Source: Ramlibacter albus
GTDB lineage: Bacteria; Pseudomonadota; Gammaproteobacteria; Burkholderiales; Burkholderiaceae_C
Reading direction: 5' to 3'
Length of the DNA: 64,000 bases
Assembly (NCBI RefSeq): GCF_014297445.1
Contig: NZ_JACORU010000011.1
Coordinates: 124,001-188,000, forward strand
Shown: positions 8,500 through 17,085 of the stretch, one piece after another
Position numbering within the stretch: position 1 is the stretch's first letter
Layout of the letters: each line of letters starts with the position of its first letter
Made by a program: the position numbers and the translations under genes
The notes under the pieces: model-generated
Database searches by the model: none
Seen by the model: the letters and a program-made list of their open reading frames with translations, nothing else
Told to the model about the DNA's origin: nothing

Positions 8500-9789
8500 A
8501 TGAGCGATCCCGTCGGCCCAATCTCCAAGGTCCTAGAACTGGTGAGAAAGCTTCCGCTTTGGCTGTTTGCCGGCGTTGCACTCGCCTGCGGCATCCTGCT
8601 CAAGGCGGTTCCGGCAGCCGACCTTCCAACCGACGCGAGGCCGTGGATCGTCCTCTGTCTTGTAGTGAGCGGGAGCCTCGCCACTGCCAAAATCGTAGAG
8701 TGGGTGGTGTTCGCCATCAAAGCGGTGTACGCGCGCGCTACGGCACCGCCGGCGATCCACCTTTCACCCTGCCCGCATTGGGATTTCTGGACGATCGGCA
8801 AGGACGCAGACGGACCAACGACGCAGTTCCGCGTCGGTTTCCTGGCACGCAATACCTCGGACCAGCCTATCGCGCTTGTTTCCGCGAAGTTAGTTCGGCC
8901 CCGACTCGGCGTGACGTCGCACCATATCGATGTGATGGTTAAGAACGAGCGCACAGGGATGTCGGGCTCAGCGCGCACCGGCCACCTTGTAACCACGGAG
9001 GACCTCACGGAAGGTACGTCTCACGCTCTTCTCAAGGGAAAGCCGTGGTTCCAGAAGTTAGAGGACCCGCTCGTCGTTGTCGTCGAATTCACCGACGATC
9101 TCGGCCGCAAGTACAGGTTCAAGCGGAATGTACGAGGTGTCCCGCGCGCAAAGGCGAAGCCGGCACGCCCTCCCTTGGAACAGCTCGGCCAGCTCGCCGA
9201 GCCCGCCAAGACCGTGGCCGCTGTGCTTCAAGCGGAGCTGTCACGGTACGACCTAAACGGACGGCAGGGCGGAGGCTTGGGCAGCGTGCACCTCGTCCTA
9301 GACGGACGCGAATCTAAGCTGGGGACCGACTCCTGGACCTCGAACTCGCCCAAGAATCAGAGCCTGTGGCTCGGTGACGGCAGTGATGAACCAGCGGTGG
9401 TATCGGACAATGCAGACGCCCTCGTCGCGACGTACGACAAGCTGGAGGGACGCGACGACGAGCTTCCATTCTTCGATGCCTTGTTCGACCGCATGGGCGG
9501 GAACTACGCGCGTGTCGCGTACCTGGTCGTGCTTGTAGCGTTGCGTGTCGGTCAGCTGGAACGCGCCCTCGAGGCTGCCATTGAGAAGCTACCGGACGAG
9601 GATGGCGACGATCACGCGTTGAGCAACATTCAGATGCTGCTGAATGGCATGCTGAAGTTCCGGCATCAAGACTTCGGCGAAGAGGATCTCGACGCGGTGG
9701 AGTCCTTCGTCGGCCGCTTGAAGTCCCCTCCGACGCTGCGCATCCGAGACAAGGTCGCGTCGATTCGCGCGATTCGAGCAGCACATTGA
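8500..9789 (+). CDS. Membrane protein with SieB-like N-terminus
   Basis: 429 residues. Two hydrophobic helices (about residues 18-36 and 49-73) are separated by a short loop containing DARPWI. This two-helix layout with an RPWI-like loop resembles the superinfection-exclusion protein SieB. The remaining ~350 residues are predicted cytoplasmic, with no recognisable domain, so the protein is much longer than lambda SieB. An exclusion or membrane-sensing defence role is an inference from the N-terminus and from the neighbours. Confidence 0.5.
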   Translation: MSDPVGPISKVLELVRKLPLWLFAGVALACGILLKAVPAADLPTDARPWIVLCLVVSGSLATAKIVEWVVFAIKAVYARATAPPAIHLSPCPHWDFWTIGKDADGPTTQFRVGFLARNTSDQPIALVSAKLVRPRLGVTSHHIDVMVKNERTGMSGSARTGHLVTTEDLTEGTSHALLKGKPWFQKLEDPLVVVVEFTDDLGRKYRFKRNVRGVPRAKAKPARPPLEQLGQLAEPAKTVAAVLQAELSRYDLNGRQGGGLGSVHLVLDGRESKLGTDSWTSNSPKNQSLWLGDGSDEPAVVSDNADALVATYDKLEGRDDELPFFDALFDRMGGNYARVAYLVVLVALRVGQLERALEAAIEKLPDEDGDDHALSNIQMLLNGMLKFRHQDFGEEDLDAVESFVGRLKSPPTLRIRDKVASIRAIRAAH

Positions 9790-9817
9790 CCTGGCGTCCG
9801 CGTCGGCCCGCCGTGTG

Positions 9818-10351
9818 TTAGCAGCGCGACAAGGCCCGCCACGATGACTCCATGGTTCGGGGCAACCATCCTCGAAACAATGGTGTGAGCGCGTTCACGC
9901 GTTCCGTTGCAATGAACTGTCCGTGATCCTGCGCCACGACCAAAAGGATCTCCGGACGAAGCAACCACAGGTCGAGTGCGCTTCTCGCGCCCTGAACCAG
10001 CATGAGGGCCCCTACCCTACGCGTGCCCGTACAGTCATGCAGCGCATGCTCCATCTCTCGGCGGATGCAATCGAGTTGAACTGGTTCATCGAAGCCTGAG
10101 GGTTGAACGGACCCTTTGTTGTTTGAAGGCGGCCGAAGTCGCGCGAGAAGCCCACCGAACAACCGACTGAAAGCTTCTGACACGTGGCGATGGTTTCCCG
10201 CGGCGTGCTCCATCTCGCGGCCTGCAATCGCTGCGACAGGGAAGCGCTTCATGCCAGAACTCCTCGCATACCGTCCAACTGCCACTCTGTGGTAGCAGTC
10301 GCATGTGCTCCCTTCGCCTGCAGAAATTGTGGTTTGAGGATGGCGATCCAT
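9818..10351 (-). CDS. Possible hypothetical protein (weak)
   Basis: A leftward open frame of 177 codons from ATG 10351 with no recognised domain. It contains two similar stretches (REMEHAAGN and REMEHALHD), which hints at an internal repeat. The ribosome-binding site is poor, and the composition (many Arg, Cys and His) is less protein-like than neighbouring genes. It fills most of the 634-bp gap between the SieB-like gene and the recombinase-like gene; otherwise I see nothing in that gap. Confidence 0.3.
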   Translation of the reverse strand: MDRHPQTTISAGEGSTCDCYHRVAVGRYARSSGMKRFPVAAIAGREMEHAAGNHRHVSEAFSRLFGGLLARLRPPSNNKGSVQPSGFDEPVQLDCIRREMEHALHDCTGTRRVGALMLVQGARSALDLWLLRPEILLVVAQDHGQFIATERVNALTPLFRGWLPRTMESSWRALSRC

Positions 10352-10423
10352 CAAACAAGAAAAATTCCGATGCGCTGATCGATTTTCCTTGAGTCCTCGA
10401 ATTGCGTACTGCTTCCTGGAAGG

Positions 10424-12922
10424 TCAGATCGCGGGTTTCACTAGCGACAGTGCTTGGAGCGCAGCTTCGCGAACGGCAAGCACGCGATGCGCAAACGTAT
10501 GCCGCAGCCACTGTGCCGATGCCGCCAGGAAGAGCTGGCGCCGCTCTGCCATGTCCTCTCGGGTAGCAACTCGCGCAAAGAAGTCCTTCAGGATGATGGC
10601 GATCGAGCCACTTGCCAGCCGCCCCGTCAGATTCGGCTGGCGCGGCGCGTCCGCCGGTGTGAGGCCAGGGCCAGCCACATAAGCCTTGCGTCCTTCACGA
10701 AGGATCCCGATCGCCGGCGCGTCCTCGCGTGCGATCGCCGCGTAGCCTGCCGGCAGCACGCCTTCTTCGATCAGCCGCAAGCGGTCGGCGTAGTGAGCTT
10801 CCAGCGCGGCCAGGGTGCTGCGCATGAGCGGGATCTCGCGCACCTTGTTGCCCTTGCCGACCACGCGCATCTTCATGACGTCGGTCAGCTCGTTTGCGAT
10901 GCGCACCGGCTCGGGCGTGCCCAAGGTGAGGCGGTCGACCTCAGCGCGCCGCAGGCCCGACTCGAGGAACAGCGACAGGATCGCGCGCAGCCGCCGACGA
11001 AACTCGTCGTCGGGCATCGCCTCGAGCTCGCGGCGCATGGCCTGCAGGTCCTGCTCCGCGAAAGAGCGCCCCACGTCCATCGTCTGCGCGGGCTGCGGGG
11101 CGGGGGGTGCCGCTTCACCGGCGTCGCGCGCGCGCCGGTGCAACAGGCCGTGGGCCGGGTTTATGGCGAGGTATCCCGCCGCGTGCCAGGCGGCGTACAG
11201 CTGGCGCACCACGATCACGATCTGGCGTACCGACTGCTCGTCGAGGGGCCCGCGCAGCGGCCGCCAGTCCTTGGAGACGCGCAGCACCCGTTCGGTGGAG
11301 CACCAGTGCGCGGGCGGCTCGTACAGGAAGGTGACGAAGGCGTTGAGGTCGGTGGCTGACAGCGACGACAGCGCGCAGCGGCGCTCCAGCAGCGCCCAGA
11401 GCACCAGACGCTCGATCGCGCGCCATGTGACCTCCTGCGTGGCGGTCGAGCGCCTCTTGATCGTTCCCTGGAACCAGGCGATGAAGGCTTCGCGGTCGTT
11501 GTGCGCGTCCAGGGTGTTGATCGCGCCACCGCGGAAGCGCCCGTCCGCGCCCAGCAGCGCCGGTGGCCAGAAAAACTCCTCCAGCGGCACCAGCGCGTAG
11601 CTGAGCGCGGCGTCGGGCGCGCCGGCGAGCTCGCGCGCACGGCCCGCGAGCGCGAGCGAATCGTGCTTCTGCGCATGCGCGCGCGCGAGATCTGCGTGCC
11701 CGCGCGGCTGCACGAGCGCGAGGGTGCGCGCGCGCAGCGCCACGCCGATCGCAATTTCGTGCTGCGCGAGCCAGCCGACCAGGCGCAGCGCGCGCGCGCG
11801 GCCCAAGCCCGCCACACGCTCGTACCAGCGGTTGCCGTTGGCGTTGATGAAGGCCGCCAGCTGCGCCAGGGTGGTCACGCCATGGTCGGTGCGCAGCGCG
11901 GCACCCAGCTTCTCGCCGAACCACAGGGGTACCGGCGCGTCCGGGCCCGGCGCAACGGCCACCAGCGGCGCCAGCTGGTCGAGCATGGCTAGGCGGGCGT
12001 CCACCTGCAGCTTGTGGCGCGGCACCGGCGGGGGCGGTGCAGGCACTTCAGGCGATGCGTCTTTACGTTTTACGGAAATCGGCAGAACTTGGGCGGCGCC
12101 CAGCGCGGGCGCGGGCAGCAGCACCGCAAGCGGCGGCGGCAGCGCGGCGGCGGCCGGCCGCTCGGCCGCCTCGGGGTAGCGCTCCAGGTACAGCTCCATC
12201 AGCTCGGCCTCGCTGTACATGTCCTCGGGGAATTCGCTGGCGAACGCTTCGAGCGTTGGCAGCGCCGGCGCTGCGCGCGGCGCGGGCGCGGGCGCCGTTC
12301 TGATATCAGAGTTTGGGGATTCTGATATCCGAATCTCGGCCCTCTGAATTTCACTATCACAAGCAAAATCAACGACTTGCGCGGAGGCCGCTCCATGCGC
12401 ATCCGGTGCCGGCGAGTGCGACGGGTCGGTGGCTCGCTTGCGCAGCACCTCGATCTCGGCGACCACCGCCTTGCGCGTGTCGGCTGGCAGCTGCAGCTCG
12501 GGGCGGGCGGCGGCGTCGGCCAGGCGCTGCAGCAGCTGGCACAGGAAAGGGCGCGCGGCGCGGCCGTCCTGGTGCTCGTCGCCGGGCAGATACTGCAGCG
12601 CGGCGTTGCGCGGCTCGACGCCCTGGACCACCGCGCGCAGGAACGCCATCTCGCTGGAGGTGATCGGTGCGTTCTTGTGGGCCACTCTCGCAAGCGCCTT
12701 GGGTGGGCGGCCGCGGCGGCGCTTGATCGGCGCGGCTTCAGTGGCCTCGAGCGCGCCGCCCTCGTCGAAAGTGGTCAGGCGCCCCGAGTTGCCCGTGGCC
12801 ACGGTGCTGATCGGGGGGTTCGCATCCCTAGTGGGGGAGCTGCTGGGGGAGTTCGGCGCGCTACCAGGGGAGCTCAGGTCGCTACTGGGTGAGCTGGCGG
12901 CTGGCTCGGCGGTATTGGGCAC
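10424..12922 (-). CDS. Large tyrosine-recombinase-like protein, catalytic C-terminus apparently truncated
   Basis: 832 residues from GTG 12922. The N-terminal third is low-complexity (Ser/Pro then Ala/Pro-rich). A helix-hairpin-like region (LAAFINANGNRWYERVAGLG) matches the domain of large Burkholderiales integrase-like proteins. The catalytic domain has SGLRRAEVDRLTLG (first Arg), GKGNKVREIPL (Lys strand) and WLRHTFAHRV (HxxR region). It then ends within ~17 residues, without the LGH box or the nucleophilic Tyr seen in phage-type integrases. It may be an inactive remnant or use a partner in trans. It lies downstream of parB in the same direction, so a role in multimer resolution is possible. 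Confidence 0.7.
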   Translation of the reverse strand: MPNTAEPAASSPSSDLSSPGSAPNSPSSSPTRDANPPISTVATGNSGRLTTFDEGGALEATEAAPIKRRRGRPPKALARVAHKNAPITSSEMAFLRAVVQGVEPRNAALQYLPGDEHQDGRAARPFLCQLLQRLADAAARPELQLPADTRKAVVAEIEVLRKRATDPSHSPAPDAHGAASAQVVDFACDSEIQRAEIRISESPNSDIRTAPAPAPRAAPALPTLEAFASEFPEDMYSEAELMELYLERYPEAAERPAAAALPPPLAVLLPAPALGAAQVLPISVKRKDASPEVPAPPPPVPRHKLQVDARLAMLDQLAPLVAVAPGPDAPVPLWFGEKLGAALRTDHGVTTLAQLAAFINANGNRWYERVAGLGRARALRLVGWLAQHEIAIGVALRARTLALVQPRGHADLARAHAQKHDSLALAGRARELAGAPDAALSYALVPLEEFFWPPALLGADGRFRGGAINTLDAHNDREAFIAWFQGTIKRRSTATQEVTWRAIERLVLWALLERRCALSSLSATDLNAFVTFLYEPPAHWCSTERVLRVSKDWRPLRGPLDEQSVRQIVIVVRQLYAAWHAAGYLAINPAHGLLHRRARDAGEAAPPAPQPAQTMDVGRSFAEQDLQAMRRELEAMPDDEFRRRLRAILSLFLESGLRRAEVDRLTLGTPEPVRIANELTDVMKMRVVGKGNKVREIPLMRSTLAALEAHYADRLRLIEEGVLPAGYAAIAREDAPAIGILREGRKAYVAGPGLTPADAPRQPNLTGRLASGSIAIILKDFFARVATREDMAERRQLFLAASAQWLRHTFAHRVLAVREAALQALSLVKPAI

Positions 12923-13165
12923 GCCGTGAATTTATCACCTGTGCCCGCCTCTGTCATCTCTAGCGTTATCGCGGCGGAGGAAAAATGTTTTGGGGCTCTC
13001 TGGAGTCATGGCGCAAGGCCGTGCTGCCGCTTTGGAGATGTGAGATCCGTATTGTCCGTCAACCGCAGGCGCCCGTCTACAGGTGCTCGGGGCGTCAGCG
13101 AGCATGCACTTCGATGTCTGCCAAGAAGCTCCAACTAAGCCCCCTCCCCCGTCGGGCTCATACTG

Positions 13166-14152
13166 CTACGAGGCCAACGCGCCTTTGATCTTGGCAGCAA
13201 GCGTTTGTGATTGTTCAGCGGTGAGGCCCTTGAAACTCAGCTCGATGCGGCCGCCGTCTTCGAACGTCTTGATCTCGCCTTTGACGCCCGAGAAGAGAAC
13301 ATGCTCGGAGAGCCCCCGGGTACGTTTTACCGGCCCGTTTTCCAACTGCTTTCGACGAGCCGCAACGTCGCGGTACCCAAGATCATTCTTCACAATCTCG
13401 GCGACCAAATTCAGGGTCATCATCTCGGCGCTCGCGGCATCTTCTTTGGCAGCCGCGGCGAAGAACTCCCTAATGGCGTTCAGCATCCTGCCGGTGAGCA
13501 AGCTGGGAGCCTCCGAGAGCGCGACGACGATCTTCTGAGGCAGAACTCCCAACTGCATCGTGCGGCTTACTTCGTCTTCGCCCAGTCCGAGGGCACGCGC
13601 GATGGCGGCCTGGTTGGGGTACACCTTGCGTTCGATCAGTTCTTTCCAGCGGATGGCGTCGTCCAAGGCGGATCCGTCTTGGCGCTGCTTGTTCGCCGCC
13701 CTCGCCTCTTCATAGAGCTTTTGCTCGTCGGCTGGACGGGGCCGAATTTCGATACGCAAGGTCGGCGCCCCATTTGCCTTGGCACCTCTGAAGCGCGTCT
13801 CGCCTTCGATAAGAACGACATGCGAGCCATCGACATAACCGTTGGCCGCGGTGATCTGCCCATTCTCCTGGAGGGAGAGAGCCATCTCGTCGACCACCGA
13901 GTGTGGGTACAGCGCCTTCGGATTGACAGGATTTGACTTAATACGTCCTAGCGGGACATCGTAAGTCTGCCCGACCTCGTAGTCGCCTTGACCTTGGATC
14001 GATCCAAGGCTCGCCGCACCAGGCCCCGTCGCTGTTGCAGGTACCGCCTCTCTGGGATCAGCGAGCATCGGTGACGCAGCCGCTTGCGCGATCGCCTCGG
14101 CGACCTGACCGGGCGCGACCGGGCGCTTCTTGAACATGCTCGCCCCACTCAT
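13166..14152 (-). CDS. parB: Partition protein ParB
   Basis: 328 residues. The ParB/Spo0J core is visible: VPLGRIKSNPVNP at the start, then HVVLIEGETRFRGAKANG, equivalent to the IxGERR CTP-binding box. A helix-turn-helix follows (NQAAIARALGLGEDEVSRTMQLG). The C-terminal part is presumably the dimerisation domain. The gene overlaps parA by 4 bp (ATGA), so translation is coupled. A copy of the 16-bp parS-like palindrome lies inside its 5' coding region and encodes LGSIQG, and two more lie upstream of parA. Confidence 0.9.
   Translation of the reverse strand: MSGASMFKKRPVAPGQVAEAIAQAAASPMLADPREAVPATATGPGAASLGSIQGQGDYEVGQTYDVPLGRIKSNPVNPKALYPHSVVDEMALSLQENGQITAANGYVDGSHVVLIEGETRFRGAKANGAPTLRIEIRPRPADEQKLYEEARAANKQRQDGSALDDAIRWKELIERKVYPNQAAIARALGLGEDEVSRTMQLGVLPQKIVVALSEAPSLLTGRMLNAIREFFAAAAKEDAASAEMMTLNLVAEIVKNDLGYRDVAARRKQLENGPVKRTRGLSEHVLFSGVKGEIKTFEDGGRIELSFKGLTAEQSQTLAAKIKGALAS
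13992..14009. repeat. parS-like palindrome 1 (inside parB)
   Basis: CCTTGGATCGATCCAAGG, an 18-bp perfect palindrome whose 16-bp core CTTGGATCGATCCAAG is identical to the two copies upstream of parA. Its position in the parB coding sequence and identity to the other two support a ParB-binding centromere site. Confidence 0.8.
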
Positions 14153-14847
14153 TGCGTGACCTCCTCTTCGGCGACACGGCGGGTGATCTCGTCGAAAACC
14201 GCCTGCATCTCATCAACCGCCTTCTGCGAGCGATCTTTGCCTTTCAATTCATGGACGGCTCGACCGGTACGCCCCGTGGCCAGCCAGCTGCTGCGGTGAG
14301 CGATATGCGAATCGAACACCGGCACTCCTTCACCGATGAAGTACTCACGGAGCTGCTTCGTCGCCCTCGAATTTTCGAGATTCGAAACGCGGCTCAGCAC
14401 CACATATGCCTTCACCGGGACCGGGAGACTTCCAGGCGCCTGTGGCGGCCGGCGCAGATCCTTCAGATGATCGAAGACGTTCAGGGTCGACTCGATTTCC
14501 TGCTGGTCCGCTCCGCATGGCACCAGCACGATGTCGCTCAAGGAAGCGCATTCGAGCATCGTCCTGTAGTTCTGGGCACCGATATCCACCACGACGAGGT
14601 CGTACTTCGAAGAGAGGTTCTGGACCTCCTTCGCAGGGTTTGGCGGCAGAGCGAGAACTGGGAATTTCTTGAGTGTTTGGTCTTCGTCTTCGCCGCGGAT
14701 TCGCGACCAGCTGATCGCCGAACCCTGCTTGTCCGTGTCGAGCAGCACGACATCGACACCCTCTCGTGCCGCAATTGCGGCGATGTGCGTCGACAGGCGC
14801 GTCTTTCCGACCCCGCCTTTTTCCGCACCCACAGTGATCACAGCCAT
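14149..14847 (-). CDS. parA: Partition ATPase ParA
   Basis: 232 residues from ATG 14847, chosen because GGGAG lies 6 nt upstream and the protein then starts directly at the deviant Walker A (MAVITVGAEKGGVGKTRLS). An upstream in-frame start is less likely. LLDTDKQGSAISW and YDLVVVDIGAQ are the A' and B motifs. The short form lacking an N-terminal HTH is the type Ib plasmid class, in which autorepression is normally done by ParB. It forms an operon with parB; two parS-like sites lie just upstream. Confidence 0.9.
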   Translation of the reverse strand: MAVITVGAEKGGVGKTRLSTHIAAIAAREGVDVVLLDTDKQGSAISWSRIRGEDEDQTLKKFPVLALPPNPAKEVQNLSSKYDLVVVDIGAQNYRTMLECASLSDIVLVPCGADQQEIESTLNVFDHLKDLRRPPQAPGSLPVPVKAYVVLSRVSNLENSRATKQLREYFIGEGVPVFDSHIAHRSSWLATGRTGRAVHELKGKDRSQKAVDEMQAVFDEITRRVAEEEVTQ

Positions 14848-14954
14848 AAGTTCTCCCGATATAAAACGGTGCAATGTTCACACACACAACTGAAAAAGCA
14901 AAGGACGGCAAAGAAAAAAGGGCGTGAGATGTTTCGCGACGGCAACGCCGAGGT

Positions 14955-14974
14955 CCCTTGGATCGATCCAAGGG
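14955..14974. repeat. parS-like palindrome 2
   Basis: CCCTTGGATCGATCCAAGGG, a 20-bp perfect palindrome upstream of parA. It shares the 16-bp core with the sites at 13992 and 14993. The location suits both centromere function and ParB-mediated repression of parAB. Confidence 0.85.
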
Positions 14975-14992
14975 CCCGAGACCTAGCTAACC

Positions 14993-15008
14993 CTTGGATC
15001 GATCCAAG
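14993..15008. repeat. parS-like palindrome 3
   Basis: CTTGGATCGATCCAAG, 16 bp, centred 36 bp from palindrome 2. The near-integral helical spacing (3.4 turns) and identical core support a cluster of ParB-binding sites between rep and parA. Confidence 0.85.
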
Positions 15009-15040
15009 ACCAGTGGTCAAATCAAATAAAGGCTAATTTT

Positions 15041-15059
15041 GCCTAAATCGCGGTTAGGC
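15041..15059 (-). terminator. Weak terminator-like hairpin at rep 3' end
   Basis: GCCTAA and TTAGGC are inverted around 7 nt and overlap the rep stop codon (15054-15056). Reading leftward, the stem is followed by AAAATTAGCC then TTTATTT, so the U-run is not directly attached. It could attenuate transcription from rep into parA. Confidence 0.3.
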
Positions 15060-16574
15060 GGGCTCTTGCGACTCGGCGCGATCCAAGCGCCACGCCAGCC
15101 ATGCGTCGAAGCTTCTGTCCTCAGGATGGGCATAAAACTGCTCAAGGGTCGCCGGCCTTTCGTCAGCAAGCCATGCTCTTAAGCAGGCGAGGGCGCCAGC
15201 ATTCTGCGGAGTCCATCCCTTAGCAACGAGGATCCCCGCTCGCTTTCCAGCAGAACTGGATTCGAAGTCCGAAAGCAAGGGCGCTCGCTCCAACTCCGGA
15301 AGCTCGAAGAACCTGGCGCTGAACACTTGCGCCTGGTGCTTGGCGAACTCCTCTTTGCGGCGTTCGTTGCGAGCTGCAGCGAGGCGCGCAGCCTCTTGCG
15401 CCTTTGCCTCCGCCTCGATCTTGGTCACGTTGAGGTCGTCTTCGGCCTCACCGGTCGCTACGTTAGCGAGGATGCCGGTGAAGTACGCCTTCTTGTTGGT
15501 GATCGTGCGACTCTGGGCTTTGAGTCGCCCCTCGGCCGCTTTCAATCGAACGAGCGTCTCCGCGACGACCTCGAACGAATGCGCTTGGCTCAAGTCCTCG
15601 ACCTCCGAACTCGTGAACCCAAGGCTGGCGAGCACACGCAACACCTCATCGGGCCAAGTAACGGGTAGCCCCAATGACTCCTGCTTCTTCGGGACGAACT
15701 TGAACTGGAGTTTCGAGACACGCGTCCCCGAGCGCAACTCTTTCAATTCCAGGGTGTAGCCGAGCGCAGAAGTCTCGTTCACCCTATTGAGAGCATCCAC
15801 GAGGACTCGGCGCTTGAAGTCGCCATAGTTGACGACACGCTTGCCGTGAACGGGGTCATCAACGACGTACCGCGAATGGCCAATCAGCAGCTCGATCCAA
15901 GTGGCGGTGGGCAAAGCTGCGGTTACCTTCGCATGAGTGTTCACATACCGCCACGCGTTCTGATACAGCGCATACGCAGGTCCGGTGCTGAACCCGTGCA
16001 TTCGCTGCAGGCTCAACGTCGCCCAGTTACTGGGTTCGAGGAGGATCGCCAGGATCGATGGATCAATACTGAAGCGAATCAGGCCGCGGCGATGCCCCTT
16101 GCCATATCCGAGGGACGAAAGGAAGTGAGCCCTCATCTCCCATTCGACTTTCGAGTCTTCACCAACGATGTTCCATCGAAGGTCCATCTCGTAGAGCCGA
16201 TCGAGCTCCTCGTAGATGCGGACATAGTTCTTGCCGGGGATACCGGCCAACCTGGCCAAGTCGGTGACTCGTGTCTCGAAGATCGGAGAGACGCGCTCCT
16301 CGCAGATCCTCTTGATCAAACCATCGCGCTTGCGGCAGTCGATCAGCGCGACCAGAATGCAGGCGTCAAAGAGCCTGCGATTGTTCAAGCTCTGGTTGTG
16401 CTCGGCCTTGACGGGTACCGCGTGAATCGCGCTGACGGCTTTCCTGAAGCTTCGCAGCGTTTCAGGAATGATCAGGTCTTCGGTCGGAAAGAGCGCCGGC
16501 TGGTCCGTGGACCTGCGACGCATGTCGAAATCCCGGTCCCCGTCTTCGATGGCAAGCGATGATGGAACAGGCAC
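15054..16574 (-). CDS. Replication initiator, Rep_3 (RepB/Initiator) family
   Basis: 506 residues from GTG 16574; an ATG at 16523 after GGGACCGGGA is an equally possible start. The first ~300 residues contain two winged-helix-like segments (ACILVALIDCRKRDG...VTDLARLAGI and LYQNAWRYVNTHAKV...TWIELLIG), typical of iteron-binding Rep_3 initiators. A long charged helix (about residues 370-410) and a C-terminal extension follow, making it longer than classical RepA. It is transcribed away from a ~500-bp non-coding region with multiple GTATGC motifs, the expected position of its origin. Confidence 0.8.
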   Translation of the reverse strand: MPVPSSLAIEDGDRDFDMRRRSTDQPALFPTEDLIIPETLRSFRKAVSAIHAVPVKAEHNQSLNNRRLFDACILVALIDCRKRDGLIKRICEERVSPIFETRVTDLARLAGIPGKNYVRIYEELDRLYEMDLRWNIVGEDSKVEWEMRAHFLSSLGYGKGHRRGLIRFSIDPSILAILLEPSNWATLSLQRMHGFSTGPAYALYQNAWRYVNTHAKVTAALPTATWIELLIGHSRYVVDDPVHGKRVVNYGDFKRRVLVDALNRVNETSALGYTLELKELRSGTRVSKLQFKFVPKKQESLGLPVTWPDEVLRVLASLGFTSSEVEDLSQAHSFEVVAETLVRLKAAEGRLKAQSRTITNKKAYFTGILANVATGEAEDDLNVTKIEAEAKAQEAARLAAARNERRKEEFAKHQAQVFSARFFELPELERAPLLSDFESSSAGKRAGILVAKGWTPQNAGALACLRAWLADERPATLEQFYAHPEDRSFDAWLAWRLDRAESQEPA

Positions 16575-16613
16575 ATCGCAATGCTAACCGATGGCAGCGA
16601 AAGCAGACCGCTT

Positions 16614-17067
16614 GCCATCGATGGCGGGAGTATGCAGTTCTGCCATCTCTCGGTTCCAAGATGGGCATGAACAGTATGCGGAAAGGTTGGCAGACAGCAT
16701 CAGGTGCCATCGACAGTATGCAATTATGCGGAAAGCTGAGCTTAAACCGTTGATTTGAAAGGGAAAACCGCGACTGGAACATCCGGGATGTCCGTTGGAA
16801 CCCTTGAGACTCAGGAACATGCCATCTCTCGATTCGCGGCCAGCTTCAATGTTGTGGTGTTGTTTTTCTGGTTAATTCAGACAGAAAAAGCCATAAAACC
16901 GCGCACCGGCACCCCCCCGACGAGCCTGCATACCGCGCATACCGCGCATACCGTACGGCGACCCATGGCACCTTTGCATACTTTTCGGAAAGTGATTCAG
17001 TATGTGGAGCAGCTAAAGGACGAGTAACAGGGGCTCGCTGTATCGATGGGGGTATGCAAGAATATGC
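16614..17067. repeat. Iteron-like region, candidate replication origin
   Basis: Non-coding region upstream of rep. GTATGC or its complement occurs at 16630, 16674, 16716, 16929, 16938, 16947, 16976 and 17052, with near matches at 16999 and 17062. Two copies of TATGCGGAAAG lie 50 bp apart (16675-16685, 16725-16735). Three copies recur at 9-bp intervals (16929-16952). TGCCATCTCTCG occurs twice (16641-16652, 16820-16831) and GCCATCGATGGC is a 12-bp palindrome at 16614-16625. An AT-rich stretch at 16850-16900 could be the unwinding element. No DnaA box was identified with certainty. Confidence 0.7.
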
Positions 17068-17085
17068 GCCCGTACAGGCCATCAA

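Noticed and set aside
12923-13165. Small frames between parB and the recombinase-like gene.
   Set aside because: They are short, lack ribosome-binding sites and domains; the stretch is under 300 bp and looks intergenic.
10424-17085. Looked for an insertion sequence or integron near the recombinase-like gene.
   Set aside because: No terminal inverted repeats, target duplications, transposase or attC-like repeats were seen.
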